DNA from: Flavobacteriales bacterium
GTDB taxonomy: Bacteria > Bacteroidota > Bacteroidia > Flavobacteriales_D > Sanyastnellaceae
DNA: 64,000 bases
Assembly (NCBI GenBank): GCA_027491075.1
Contig: JAIXWX010000022.1
Span: 186,001 to 250,000, forward strand
Reading direction: 5' to 3'
Below, in pieces: positions 1 to 9,022 of this stretch (position 1 is the stretch's first letter; each line of letters opens with the position of its first letter). The notes under the pieces are model-generated. The model ran no database searches. It was given only the letters and a program-made list of their open reading frames with translations, and was not told the origin of the DNA. The position numbers were made by a program, and so were the translations under genes.

Positions 1-1743
1 TACTGGATAATTGCTATACCCTTTATAAAAACCTTCTATTGTAATAATCGAGTTTCTTTCGGTCCAATCGTATTCGAAACCCGCAACCACTTGCTCGTTG
101 CGGATGTAGCTAGCGTCGGTATTCTGCTTCGTCCCATTCACATTATAGCCGAGAATGGTATATGCCGGTAGTTGATAATAAATTCCAGTATTTGCATTGA
201 AGCTCCATTTCCGTGCGAAACGATATTTCAAAGAGAAACGAGGGGAAAACTGATTGAGAGGATTCGACATCTGATCGTTAAACGCCGCTCCATCCAATCG
301 TATGCCTCCAGACAATATCAACTTATTCTCAAGCAGCGATTTACTTGACTGAAGAAATACGCTGTACCGGGGGAGTGTAAAATTGCTCTGTTGATTAATT
401 TGAATGGTGGTATCAAGGATATTATTAAACAAGAAAGCACGATTACGCATATCAAACTCCGCCCATTCAACGCCAGCTCCTCCTAAAATTTTCCAGCCCT
501 TCATCGCATTCAGTTTGTGCTCTATTCGAAATTTATTCTCTGTTTCTCGGCTGCTGTAATCTAAGGTTCTATCGAGTGACTCGTCGTTATTTAGATATTT
601 GAAGGCATCATTCTGGAGGGCATTTCTGCTCAAGATAAAGGAGGTTCTCCCTGTTTCTGAAAATCTATCCCACTTCACTCCGAACGAATAGTTCCATTGT
701 TCATTAATTACCAAGTTATCCAACAAGTACCGATTACGTAGAAAGTTCTCAGAAGTGCTATCATCATCTAGGTTTAAATTAAGTGAGAATTGGTCGTAAG
801 CTCCTACCCCTATTAAAGTCACTTGATTCTTTTCATTGATATTCCACTTCCATTTCAAATTGAAATCGTTATAGGTGGGTAAAAATGGTAGACCTAAAAA
901 AGCTGCTAAACCTTGAAGATAACTTCTTCTTATAGAAAGAACCAGTCCTGCATTTTCTCCTGTGGGTGTTTCGATTGTAGCACCAATATCGCTGCTTCCA
1001 ACTACAAAATTAAAGGTTGGCTTATCTTTTCGCGCTTCTTTAAACCCGAATTCCAATACACTGCTCAGCGCATTTCCCCGTGCAGCAGGAAACGCGCCTG
1101 AATAAAATTCTACTTCCTTTATCAAATCCACATTGATCAATCCTACAGGTCCACCGCTTGCACCTTGTGTGGCAAAGTGGTTAATATTCGGGATTTCGAT
1201 GCCATCTATGTAAAAGCGGTTTTCATTGGCCGAGCCCCCTCTGATGATAATGTCGTTTCTAAAACTCGGTATGGCTGCAACTCCAGGTAAAGAGCGAATG
1301 GCTCTTGATATATCGCGATTTCCTCCGGGGTTACGCTTAATTTCATTGGTACCTATGGTCCGAACGGAGATGGGAGACTCTTCTATGTTGGATATGGTGC
1401 TTCCAACAATTTCGATAGTTTGTGTTTCTGTAACCACTTCGTCCAATCCCACATTCACAAAAGCGGGGCGATCGATAGTAACCTCAATCTCAAAAACAAC
1501 TGTTTTTACGAAACCAACTGCACTTACCTCCAGGTTGTAAAGGCCCGGTTGAAGTAAGGCAATGGTAAACAGCCCATCAAAATCCGTAGTGGCACCATTG
1601 GTAGTACCCTGAATCACCACAGGAGCAAAAGGGATGGGCTCGTTGGTGCCTTTATTGAATACTTTTCCAGTGATCGTTGCCTGTTGCCCGTAGCCAACCA
1701 AAGCAAGAAAAAGAGAAGACAAAAGCAGTGTGAGAACTTTCAT
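1..1743 (-). CDS. TonB-dependent receptor with carboxypeptidase-regulatory-like N-terminal domain (3' end off the window)
   Basis: Outer-membrane beta-barrel transporter, probably for a complex nutrient taken up with TonB/ExbBD energy; the substrate cannot be told. The reading frame is open from ATG at 1743 to the window edge (581 codons). It starts with a signal peptide (MKVLTLLLSSLFLALVGYG) followed by a CarboxypepD_reg-like beta-sandwich (about residues 22-105, with the typical GTTNGATTDFDG segment). A plug domain follows (about 115-240) with the segments RSLPGVAAIPSFRNDIIIRG and FYIDGIEIPNINHF. The start of the barrel comes next. This layout is typical of Bacteroidota receptors without a SusD partner; no susD-like gene is adjacent here. 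It is divergent from the glycosyltransferase gene at 1816, and the 72 bp between them must hold both promoters. The family call is strong; the missing C-terminus prevents anything finer. Confidence 0.93.
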   Translation of the reverse strand, partial: MKVLTLLLSSLFLALVGYGQQATITGKVFNKGTNEPIPFAPVVIQGTTNGATTDFDGLFTIALLQPGLYNLEVSAVGFVKTVVFEIEVTIDRPAFVNVGLDEVVTETQTIEIVGSTISNIEESPISVRTIGTNEIKRNPGGNRDISRAIRSLPGVAAIPSFRNDIIIRGGSANENRFYIDGIEIPNINHFATQGASGGPVGLINVDLIKEVEFYSGAFPAARGNALSSVLEFGFKEARKDKPTFNFVVGSSDIGATIETPTGENAGLVLSIRRSYLQGLAAFLGLPFLPTYNDFNLKWKWNINEKNQVTLIGVGAYDQFSLNLNLDDDSTSENFLRNRYLLDNLVINEQWNYSFGVKWDRFSETGRTSFILSRNALQNDAFKYLNNDESLDRTLDYSSRETENKFRIEHKLNAMKGWKILGGAGVEWAEFDMRNRAFLFNNILDTTIQINQQSNFTLPRYSVFLQSSKSLLENKLILSGGIRLDGAAFNDQMSNPLNQFSPRFSLKYRFARKWSFNANTGIYYQLPAYTILGYNVNGTKQNTDASYIRNEQVVAGFEYDWTERNSIITIEGFYKGYSNYPV

Positions 1744-1802
1744 AAACAATATTATTCCCTTGTGAAACCTTCCATAATGTTTAAAGTTCAAGCTAACACT
1801 AC

Positions 1803-1810
1803 TATTTTCG
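1803..1810 (+). promoter_or_regulatory. -7 promoter element (TATTTTCG) for the GT9 gene
   Basis: TATTTTCG matches the Bacteroidota -7 consensus TAnnTTTG except for one base. It ends 5 nt before the ATG at 1816, which supports that start and predicts a leaderless or nearly leaderless mRNA. No clear -33 TTTG is visible. The same TAnnTTCG variant recurs before several other genes in the window. Confidence 0.45.
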
Positions 1811-1815
1811 CAGAC

Positions 1816-2910
1816 ATGAATGAATACGGGCACATTAAATACGACTGCAAACACTTTAGAGGCGGCATACCTTGTACTCCCAATAAACTCCGCCAAAAGG
1901 TATGCTCCAGTTGCGATGAGTATCGCCCGATCACAAAGCGTATCCTCATCATCAAGCTTGGTGCTATTGGAGATGTTATTCGAACCACTCCTTTGCTCGT
2001 TAGATATAAACAGCTTTATCCCGACTGTCATATCACCTGGTTGACTCAGAGCCCCGCAGTTCTTCCAAAAGATTTGGTCGATGAGATTTTAACCCCTGAT
2101 TTCATTTCTTTCTACAAAATAAAAAATACAACTTTTGACATTGCCATTAACTTAGATAAAGAGGTTGAGGCTTGTGCTTTGTTGAAGGATGTGAAGTCCG
2201 AGATAAAATACGGATTCATTCTCCATGACCATCATATCGATGCCGCCACCGAAGCGGCAAGGCACAAACTCGTTACAGGACTTTTTGATAACATCTCTCA
2301 AAAAAACGAAAAACACTATTTGGATGAGATTTTTGAGATTTGCCATTTAAGGTTTAATGGAGAGCCTTATCAGTTAAACTATAATACCTCATTAGCTAGC
2401 AAATGGGCTTCTATACACGAACAAGCTGAAGGTAAAACCATTATTGGATTAAATACAGGCTGCGGTGTGCGATGGCAAACGCGCCTATGGCCTCAAGAAT
2501 ACTGGATTGAACTCATTAAAAAACTACAAGAGGCTGGCTTTTACCCGATAGTCCTGGGTGGAAAAGACGAAGACGATGTAAATAGTTACTATGTTCAAGC
2601 AACAGGTTGCTTTTATCCCGGTCACTTTCCTTTGGACGAATTCATCGCTTTGGCAAGCCATTGTGACATCATCGTAACGGCAGTCAGCATGATGATGCAC
2701 ATTGCATTAGGATTGGATAAGAAAATGGTTCTTTTTAACAACATCTTCAATAAGCACGAATTTTACTTGTACAACAAAGGGGTAATTGTAGAACCAAACA
2801 GCGGTTGCGACTGCTACTACGGAAATAAATGCACTCGCACTCAACATTGCATGAAAGATCTGCCCGTTGATAAAGTGTTCCATGAAATCACAGCCTTGGC
2901 AAAAAAATGA
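1816..2910 (+). CDS. Glycosyltransferase family 9 (heptosyltransferase-like)
   Basis: Predicted cytoplasmic or membrane-associated GT-B enzyme that transfers a sugar from a nucleotide donor to lipopolysaccharide or another envelope glycan. The protein is 364 aa from the ATG at 1816. The family signature KRILIIKLGAIGDVIRTTPL lies at residues 41-60, and GLNTGCGVRWQTRLWP with VLGGKDED in the second half forms the donor-binding domain. An unusual feature is four cysteines before the fold (C11, C20, C30, C33) and a cysteine cluster near the end (GCDCYYGNKC), suggesting a metal or disulfide site linking the two ends. Open frame continues upstream, but earlier starts (1684, 1777) lie over the divergent TonB gene or the promoter. 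The stop overlaps the next gene by 4 nt (ATGA), so the two are co-translated. Confidence 0.85.
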   Translation: MNEYGHIKYDCKHFRGGIPCTPNKLRQKVCSSCDEYRPITKRILIIKLGAIGDVIRTTPLLVRYKQLYPDCHITWLTQSPAVLPKDLVDEILTPDFISFYKIKNTTFDIAINLDKEVEACALLKDVKSEIKYGFILHDHHIDAATEAARHKLVTGLFDNISQKNEKHYLDEIFEICHLRFNGEPYQLNYNTSLASKWASIHEQAEGKTIIGLNTGCGVRWQTRLWPQEYWIELIKKLQEAGFYPIVLGGKDEDDVNSYYVQATGCFYPGHFPLDEFIALASHCDIIVTAVSMMMHIALGLDKKMVLFNNIFNKHEFYLYNKGVIVEPNSGCDCYYGNKCTRTQHCMKDLPVDKVFHEITALAKK

Positions 2911-4025
2911 AAATTGCATACTTATCTACGTTCTATCCTTTCAGAGGTGGCATAGCTCAATTCAACGCAAGTCTTTATCGCGCATTAGAAAAGGAGCATG
3001 ACGTTAAAGCTTTTACATTTACACGTCAGTACCCTGATTTTCTTTTTCCAGGAAAAACGCAAATGGTCACTTCTGATGATATAGCAGATCCGATTCCAGC
3101 ATTGCGTTGCCTTGATAGCATTCAACCATTTTCATGGATTAAAACAGCAAGAATCATTAATAATGAACACCCCGACTTATTGCTGATGAAGTATTGGATG
3201 TCATATATGGCACCCAGTTTAGGATTTGTAGCCGGTAGGGTTAAAAATTCTGGCGCCAAGGTTTTGACTGTGGTAGATAACGCACTGCCTCATGAAAGAA
3301 AGTTCTTCGACAAGTCGTTTGCCTCTTACTTTATGCAACGAAACACAGGATTTGTAGCGATGAGTGAAAGCGTAAAAAACGATATTCTGTCTATTTATCC
3401 TCACGCTCCCATCTTGTTAAAAGAACATCCGTTGTATGATCATTTTGGAGAAAAAACCGAACAGTCATTCGCTCGTGAAAAGTTGGGGCTATTTCCAAAC
3501 AAAAAAACGCTTCTTTTCTTCGGATTTATTCGAGACTATAAAGGACTAGACTTGCTAATAAATTCCTTTTCAGGCTTATCAGAAGAGTATCAGCTTGTCA
3601 TTGCGGGTGAAGTATATGGTTCTTTTGACTCTTATCAAAAACAGATAGACACCAGTCCAAACAAATCGAGGATTTTTCCTTTTGTGCGTTACATCAGCGA
3701 CCATGAAGTTCCTCTTTTCTTTAGCGCAGCCGATGCGGTAATTCTCCCATACAAAAGCGCAACTCAAAGCGGAATATCTGCTATTGCATGTCATTTCGAA
3801 ATTCCAATCATCGCTACGGATGTGGGCGGATTAAAGGAAATTATCGCGGATGAGAAAACTGGAATCATCGCGACCGAACCGAGTGAAAGTTCTGTGGTAG
3901 AAGCAATTCAAAAGTTTTTCAGGTTTGACCCCAAGCATTGGAGCAAAGAAATGAAGTTAAGGAAGGACGAGCTCAGCTGGGACAACTTCTCCAAAGCTTT
4001 AACCACATTTGCCAAAGAGATTTAA
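2907..4025 (+). CDS. Glycosyltransferase family 4 (GT-B fold)
   Basis: Retaining glycosyltransferase of 372 aa, likely acting on the same envelope glycan as the GT9 enzyme it overlaps by 4 nt. The N-terminal motif STFYPFRGGIAQFN (residues 7-20) is the glycine-rich acceptor-side loop of GT4 enzymes. LLFFGFIRDYKGLDLLI (about 193-209) begins the donor domain. FFSAADAVILPYKSATQSG followed by EIPIIATDVGGLKEII is the conserved nucleotide-sugar region, with an EX7E-like arrangement. There are no signal peptide or membrane spans. The gene converges on dnaX and the two stop codons share bases (4022-4025), leaving no room for a separate terminator. The exact sugar is unknown. Confidence 0.88.
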   Translation: MKIAYLSTFYPFRGGIAQFNASLYRALEKEHDVKAFTFTRQYPDFLFPGKTQMVTSDDIADPIPALRCLDSIQPFSWIKTARIINNEHPDLLLMKYWMSYMAPSLGFVAGRVKNSGAKVLTVVDNALPHERKFFDKSFASYFMQRNTGFVAMSESVKNDILSIYPHAPILLKEHPLYDHFGEKTEQSFAREKLGLFPNKKTLLFFGFIRDYKGLDLLINSFSGLSEEYQLVIAGEVYGSFDSYQKQIDTSPNKSRIFPFVRYISDHEVPLFFSAADAVILPYKSATQSGISAIACHFEIPIIATDVGGLKEIIADEKTGIIATEPSESSVVEAIQKFFRFDPKHWSKEMKLRKDELSWDNFSKALTTFAKEI

Positions 4026-5721
4026 AAATCTATCTGCAGATTGAATTTCTTGCGAAGGTCGTCCAGAATTGGATTTTTTTCTCTCATCGCTTCAAATCGA
4101 TCTTTGTCCGTGATGATGACACCGGAGGATTTCGACTCTATTGACTTATCAATGACGACTTCCATTTGAAGTCCGCGAATTCCGAACTCTTTTCTTAAAA
4201 AATCGCCGAGGTCAGCACGATAATCATTAAAATACATCTGCTGTGTCTCGCTTGGTACGTAGATTTCAAGAAGATTCGATCCCTTCAGTTCCAATTTTGC
4301 AAGCGCAAAAACAGCCTGCACTTGTCTGTTTAGCACTAATTTCTGTTCTGTAAATGCGCTCCAAGCAATAGAGATTTCATCAATGGTGTAGTCCCTTTCA
4401 GCTTTTTCCTCCTTCAGCGCTTCGCTAATTTCATTTTTTGTCCGGTGTTCAACGGCAACACTCGTAGTGAGTCCTTTTATTGAAATCAGATCTGGAGAAG
4501 TTAAGATTTTCTCACGGTTCTCCGCTGAGGGCTTTATATCACTCTTTGCCACTATGGAACGAGCAGCAGAGGCGTATTCTTGCGGAATCGAAGGAGTAGA
4601 ATTAGACAATTCCCTTTCCGAACGGAAGGGTTTTATTTTCAGTTTTTTTTTTCGCCTTCTCTTTGATTGTAGAGAATGCTGCATGCTTGCATAAGAGTAA
4701 GTTCGACTAACAGTCGCGGATGCTTACTCGTTCGATATTGGGTATCGCATTCATTGACCAGTTCAATAGCTCGAATCAAGAGGCGAAGATCCGTCGCTTG
4801 AGCTTGTTGGGCATACTTTTGAGCGACGCTTTCACTCACCTCCATCAACTGAAGTGTAATTGGATCTTTACACACCAATAAATTTCTAAAGTGAGCACCC
4901 AGCCCCGTGATGAAATGGTGGCCATCAAAACCTCGGTTTAATACATCATTGAAAAGCATCAATGCACCAGGGATATCTTCCTGAAGAATGAGTTCGGTTA
5001 GTTTAAAATAATACTCGTAGTCGAGTACATTAAGATTCTGAATTACTTCTTGATACCGTAAAGAGCGACCGCAAAATGCAACCACCTGATCAAAAATAGA
5101 AAGAGCGTCACGCATGGCGCCATCTGCTTTTTGAGCAATCACGTGCAAAGCATCGCTCTCCGCTTCTATACCCTCTTTAGTGGCAATGTATGCAAGATGC
5201 TCAGCAATGTCTTTTACTTTGATTCTATTGAAATCAAAAATTTGACAACGGCTGAGAATAGTAGGAAGAATCTTATGTTTTTCTGTAGTCGCCAAAATAA
5301 AGATGGCATGAGCAGGGGGTTCTTCCAAGGTTTTCAAAAAAGCATTGAAAGCCGCAGAAGAAAGCATGTGTACCTCGTCAATGATATAGACCTTGTACTT
5401 ACCAACCTGGGGGGGAATTCTGACCGAATCAACAATGCTTCTGATGTCGTCAACGCTGTTATTGGAAGCTGCATCGAGTTCGAAGACAGTAAACTGCAAA
5501 TCTTCCAAGTTACTCTCTAAAAAACCATTGACTGCTTTCGCGAAGATTCTTGCACAAGTGGTTTTACCGATACCTCTTGGTCCTGTGAAGAGATAAGCTT
5601 GGGCTATTTGATCGTTGGCAATGGCATTTCTCAAGGTAGAAGTGATATGCTTCTGCCCTACCACCGACTCCCACGTATCTGGACGATACTTCCTTGCCGA
5701 AACGATAAAATTCTCTGCCAT
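4022..5721 (-). CDS. dnaX: DNA polymerase III subunits gamma/tau, split by a -1 frameshift at an A10 run
   Basis: Clamp-loader ATPase that opens the sliding clamp and ties polymerase III to the helicase. From ATG at 5721 the zero frame gives 360 aa ending in TGA at 4641-4639. This part contains the AAA+ core (RKYRPDTWESVVGQKH, Walker A GPRGIGKTT, Walker B-like DEVHMLS, sensor LEEPPAHAIFILATTE, arginine-finger SRC) and the collar domain. The rest, ending in EKNPILDDLRKKFNLQIDF, is a normal Bacteroidota DnaX tail but lies in the -1 frame, entered at the A10 run 4652-4643. A shift there gives a 566-aa tau. Unlike E. coli, the short form is the in-frame product. A homopolymer sequencing error or true mutation are the alternatives. 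The open frame extends upstream to 5829, but MAENFIVSARKYRP is the typical DnaX start. Confidence 0.9.
4612..4653 (-). promoter_or_regulatory. Candidate dnaX slippage site: A10 run plus downstream hairpin
   Basis: On the minus strand the codons GGC GAA AAA AAA AAC TGA contain ten consecutive A (4652-4643). Twelve bases later an inverted repeat, CCCTTCC-GTTC-GGAAAGGG (4630-4612, one bulged A), can form a GC-capped stem. A slippery A-run next to an immediate zero-frame stop, with a 3' stem-loop, is the layout of dnaX recoding in E. coli. The run length alone could also give transcriptional slippage, as described for Thermus dnaX. The 12-nt spacer is longer than the usual 5-9 nt for ribosomal stimulators, which favours transcriptional slippage or no function for the stem. 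Confidence 0.55.
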
Positions 5722-5728
5722 TAGAGGG

Positions 5729-5736
5729 CAAAGATG
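5729..5736 (-). promoter_or_regulatory. -7 promoter element (CATCTTTG) for dnaX
   Basis: On the minus strand CATCTTTG lies 7 nt before the dnaX ATG at 5721. An ATTG lies 19 nt further upstream, the right spacing for the Bacteroidota -33/-7 promoter. It supports the chosen start and predicts a very short leader. Confidence 0.5.
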
Positions 5737-5802
5737 CAATTGTCTGCTGAAATAACAATTAACAGAATATCCACACGATATACACAAAACTCCCCGAATT
5801 AC

Positions 5803-5810
5803 TTTATTTG
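5803..5810 (+). promoter_or_regulatory. -7 promoter element (TTTATTTG) for the symporter
   Basis: TTTATTTG fits TAnnTTTG at seven of eight positions and ends 4 nt before the ATG at 5815, supporting that start. No good -33 element is seen. Confidence 0.4.
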
Positions 5811-5814
5811 CAAT

Positions 5815-7605
5815 ATGCGTCGAATACACCTTTTCCTCTTAATAACATCAATCTTTTACTATTCAGCTGGTTATGGCCGTTCTTTCCAAATCGTCACAGA
5901 AAATCCCAGTGCCGAGATAAAGGATGGAACAGCTATAATTCAATTCGAAGACTTCTCCGATACACTGGAAATAGAAAAGATATACTGGAGCAAACAATCA
6001 ACACCCCTCTATTCCCGAAAAGCTTCCGAATTGGAAGAAGGAACAGCATATACTGTCATTGTTGACTGGAAAGACAAGACTCAAACTTCACAAACATTCA
6101 AGATTTCGGCTTCGAGCGCTCAAGAAAAAGTAAACGCCGGGTTTACACCTTTTGTAGAATTATTGAGCATCGTCCTTTTCTCCGACCCCTTTGCTGCTTT
6201 AGGATTATATGATCCTGTCCTTCGAGCTGACAATGGCCTGCCCTATTTATATCCGAATGGAGATGAAAAAAAAATGGCAATACCCCTTGTAGTTGTTTGG
6301 CTAATTGCCGGCGCACTATTTTTTACGATTAAAATGCGATTCATCAACGTCCGAGGATTTAAACACGCCATCGATTTGATAAAAGGAAAGTTTGACCAAG
6401 AGGAGGATAAAGGAGAGGTGTCCCATTTTCAAGCATTAGCCACCGCCTTATCTGGAACAGTTGGCATGGGTAATATTGCTGGCGTTGCCACTGCAATGGC
6501 GATCGGTGGGCCTGGAGCGACTTTTTGGATGATCGTGGCTGGATTACTTGGTATGTCTAGCAAATTTGTCGAGTGTACTTTGGCTGTCAAGTACAGAGAA
6601 ATTGATCAGAATGGAGTCGTAAGTGGTGGACCTATGTATTATTTAAGCAAAGGCTTGCATAAAAGAGGTTGGACTAAACTAGGAAAAACACTTGCCGTTC
6701 TGTTTGCCGTTCTATGCGTCGGTGGCAGTATTGGCGGAGGAAATATGTATCAAGCAAATCAAACATTTTTACAACTCTCAACCGTTTTCCCCATGCTCTC
6801 CGAATATAGTTTGTGGGTAGGATTGTTTTTGGCGATTCTAACTGGACTGGTCATTATTGGAGGCATTAAATCCATTGCAAAAGTGACAGACAAGATCGTT
6901 CCTCTGATGATTCTGCTGTACGTTTCCATAGCCATTTTCGTAATAGCCCTTCATTATACTTTTATTCCACAGGCATTCGCGGATATATTCAACGGTGCCT
7001 TTAATGCTGATGCTGCCAAGGGCGGATTTATTGGAGTAATGATCATGGGATTTCGGCGAGCGGCTTTTAGCAATGAGGCAGGAGTAGGAAGTGCTTCCAT
7101 TGCTCACAGTGCTTCCAAAACCAATCAGCCAGTGAGCGAGGGAATTGTTTCTCTATTGGAACCATTCATTGACACAGTAGTAATTTGTACAATGACCGCT
7201 TTGGTTCTCATCTTCACAGGTTTTGCTCAGAATCCCCAGGGGCTTGATGGAGTCGCCCTCACTAACGCTGCGTTTAAATCGCAGTTCGAATGGTTTGATA
7301 TAGTACTTACCATTGCTATTTTCTTATTCGCCTTTTCAACAATGATTTCTTGGTCTTATTATGGACTAAAGGCTTGGACCTATCTCACAGGAAGATCAAA
7401 AAGAAATGACCTGATATTCAAAGTCCTTTTCCTCACGTGCACTCTAATTGGCGCCAGCAGCGGCAAAGGTGCAGTGATGGATTTTTCCGACATGATGATA
7501 CTGGGCATGGCATTTCCAAACTTAGTGGGGCTGCTGATTATGAGCTCTGAGGTAAAGGAAGATCTTGCAGTTTATTTTAAAAACGTAATGGCCAAAAAAA
7601 AATAG
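5815..7605 (+). CDS. Sodium:alanine/glycine symporter (AGCS family) with extracytoplasmic N-terminal domain
   Basis: Inner-membrane carrier importing small neutral amino acids with Na+. The protein is 596 aa, longer than the usual 450-500. Residues 1-20 form a signal peptide. About 85 residues of beta-rich extracytoplasmic sequence follow, before the transporter proper begins near residue 105. The core has about eleven hydrophobic helices with the family signatures GTVGMGNIAGVATA, GGPGATFWMIV, MYYLSKGL, GGGNMYQANQ and FRRAAFSNEAGVGSASIAH. The N-terminal extension is common in Bacteroidota homologues, but its role is unknown. Frame extends to 5734, but ATG 5815 sits 4 nt after a promoter box and starts the signal peptide. 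A terminator follows at 7634, so it is probably monocistronic. Confidence 0.9.
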   Translation: MRRIHLFLLITSIFYYSAGYGRSFQIVTENPSAEIKDGTAIIQFEDFSDTLEIEKIYWSKQSTPLYSRKASELEEGTAYTVIVDWKDKTQTSQTFKISASSAQEKVNAGFTPFVELLSIVLFSDPFAALGLYDPVLRADNGLPYLYPNGDEKKMAIPLVVVWLIAGALFFTIKMRFINVRGFKHAIDLIKGKFDQEEDKGEVSHFQALATALSGTVGMGNIAGVATAMAIGGPGATFWMIVAGLLGMSSKFVECTLAVKYREIDQNGVVSGGPMYYLSKGLHKRGWTKLGKTLAVLFAVLCVGGSIGGGNMYQANQTFLQLSTVFPMLSEYSLWVGLFLAILTGLVIIGGIKSIAKVTDKIVPLMILLYVSIAIFVIALHYTFIPQAFADIFNGAFNADAAKGGFIGVMIMGFRRAAFSNEAGVGSASIAHSASKTNQPVSEGIVSLLEPFIDTVVICTMTALVLIFTGFAQNPQGLDGVALTNAAFKSQFEWFDIVLTIAIFLFAFSTMISWSYYGLKAWTYLTGRSKRNDLIFKVLFLTCTLIGASSGKGAVMDFSDMMILGMAFPNLVGLLIMSSEVKEDLAVYFKNVMAKKK

Positions 7606-7633
7606 CTAAAGCAGAATATTCGAGGAATATACC

Positions 7634-7655
7634 CCGAATGATTATTCGGTTTTTT
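7634..7655 (+). terminator. Rho-independent terminator after the symporter gene
   Basis: CCGAAT-GATT-ATTCGG forms a 6-bp stem with a 4-nt loop followed by T6, 28 nt after the stop codon. Confidence 0.75.
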
Positions 7656-7684
7656 CCTGGTCTTAAGTCTTCTACTTTTAGCCC

Positions 7685-8392
7685 ATGAATGAATGGAAAG
7701 ATCTGCTAGTATTCAATAGAAGAGAGCGCAATGGGATTCTAATGCTAACTACATGCATCGTACTTTTTACAGTAGTGCGGTTCTTCATTTCCATTTTTCA
7801 GGACGAAAAGAAATTGATAGCAAAGATTCAATCAATTGATTTAAGTAAAGAGTTTGAGGCTATTGATCAAGCCGAAAAATCAACCAACTACTCCATGCAT
7901 GAAGTTGACAATGCAGCACATTTTGAAGTAAATCAAGATAGTACTAATCAGTCTCTACCTATCCACTTCTCTAATACTATGAAGTCACAAAGAAGGGAAA
8001 AAACGGAAATAAACAGCGCTGATTCTGCGGCCTTAGAGAAGCTTCCATGGATTGGAGGAAAGCTCGCTGCTAGAATTATAAAATACCGAAACGCTTTAGG
8101 AGGTTTTCACTCCTTAACTCAACTAAAAGACATTTACGGACTCTCATCAGAAGCTTATCAAGCTATAGACAGTCTCTGCACGGTAAATTCAAGCTTGATT
8201 CATACCATTCATATAAATCAAGATAGCGTACAATACTTATTTCACCCTTATCTATCCAAAAAGCAATGGAATACCATTCATGCGTTCATTCACAAGCACG
8301 GACCTGCCGATAATTGTGAATATTTGAAACAGACACTTGTATTAAATGATGAGGAAATTGCAAAACTATGTCCTTATTTGAGCTTCAACTAA
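7685..8392 (+). CDS. Membrane-anchored helix-hairpin-helix protein (ComEA-like HhH)
   Basis: A 235-aa protein with one N-terminal transmembrane helix (about residues 18-37) and a low-complexity linker. A ComEA-type double HhH motif lies at about 115-162 (EINSADSAALEKLPWIGGKL, then FHSLTQLKDIYGLS). HhH repeats of this kind bind DNA backbones without sequence specificity. In competent bacteria ComEA captures incoming DNA at the periplasmic face, but here the protein has extra C-terminal sequence rich in His and no known partner gene nearby, so a competence role is only a possibility. It stands between the symporter terminator and the apt promoter, the latter lying just after its stop. Confidence 0.75.
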   Translation: MNEWKDLLVFNRRERNGILMLTTCIVLFTVVRFFISIFQDEKKLIAKIQSIDLSKEFEAIDQAEKSTNYSMHEVDNAAHFEVNQDSTNQSLPIHFSNTMKSQRREKTEINSADSAALEKLPWIGGKLAARIIKYRNALGGFHSLTQLKDIYGLSSEAYQAIDSLCTVNSSLIHTIHINQDSVQYLFHPYLSKKQWNTIHAFIHKHGPADNCEYLKQTLVLNDEEIAKLCPYLSFN

Positions 8393-8403
8393 GTTTGCCG
8401 CCT

Positions 8404-8411
8404 TACCTTTG
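8404..8411 (+). promoter_or_regulatory. -7 promoter element (TACCTTTG) for apt
   Basis: Perfect TAnnTTTG match, 18 nt before the apt ATG at 8430 and just after the stop codon of the HhH gene. The nearest TTTG upstream is 23 nt away, slightly long for a -33 box. Confidence 0.5.
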
Positions 8412-8429
8412 CCGCCTCAAAAAAAGGAA

Positions 8430-8963
8430 ATGACAGAGCTTGAGTTGCGTATTAGAGAAGCCATCATTGATGTTCCCGACTTCCCAATAAAAGGAGTAAT
8501 TTATAAGGATATTACACCTATTTTTCAAAAGCCCGAGCTTTGTAAAGCCATTGTAGATGCCATGGCAGCGTCTTTTTCTTCCTTCAAGCCAGACGCAGTT
8601 TTAGGAATGGAGAGCCGAGGATTTCTTTTGGGAATGCCCCTGGCAATAGTTTTGGACGTTCCATTTATAATGGTTAGAAAAAAGGGTAAGCTACCGCGAA
8701 GTTCTTATGAGTCAAGTTATGCTTTAGAATACGGAACCGCAACAATAGAAATGCATAAGGATGCATTGAGAACAGGCCAGCGCGTTCTCATCCATGATGA
8801 TGTGCTCGCTACTGGAGGGACCGCCGCGGCTGGTGCTGACTTGGTAAAACAAGCAGGAGCAGAAATTGCAGGTTTCTCGTTCATCAGTGAGTTAAGTTTT
8901 CTAAAAGGAAGAGATAGACTTGCTTCATTCTCTGCCCCTATATCTACTTTTGTGAGCTATTGA
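8430..8963 (+). CDS. apt: Adenine phosphoribosyltransferase
   Basis: Purine salvage enzyme converting adenine and PRPP to AMP and pyrophosphate in the cytoplasm. The 177-aa length is usual for the family. The N-terminal DVPDFPIKGVIYKDITPIF is the Apt signature, and VLGMESRGFLLGMPLA covers the substrate loop. VLIHDDVLATGGTAAAG is the 13-residue PRPP-binding motif with its two adjacent acidic residues. The ATG at 8430 gives the standard N-terminus; an earlier TTG at 8409 would lie inside the promoter box. A terminator follows directly, so the gene is likely transcribed alone. Confidence 0.96.
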   Translation: MTELELRIREAIIDVPDFPIKGVIYKDITPIFQKPELCKAIVDAMAASFSSFKPDAVLGMESRGFLLGMPLAIVLDVPFIMVRKKGKLPRSSYESSYALEYGTATIEMHKDALRTGQRVLIHDDVLATGGTAAAGADLVKQAGAEIAGFSFISELSFLKGRDRLASFSAPISTFVSY

Positions 8964-8995
8964 CGAACATTCAATGAACAATGTCGTTTTTTTTT
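8964..8995 (+). terminator. Rho-independent terminator after apt
   Basis: CGAACATT and AATGTCG pair (one bulged A) around an 8-nt loop, followed by T9. It begins at the end of the apt stop codon. Confidence 0.65.
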
Positions 8996-9022
8996 AGAAT
9001 AAAAATGAATTAGCACAAAGCA

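Noticed and set aside
1684-1815. Upstream starts of the GT9 gene at 1684 and 1777
   Set aside because: The first lies antisense inside the signal peptide of the TonB gene. Both lie before the TATTTTCG promoter box; homologues begin near the D-C-K/R-x-F motif.
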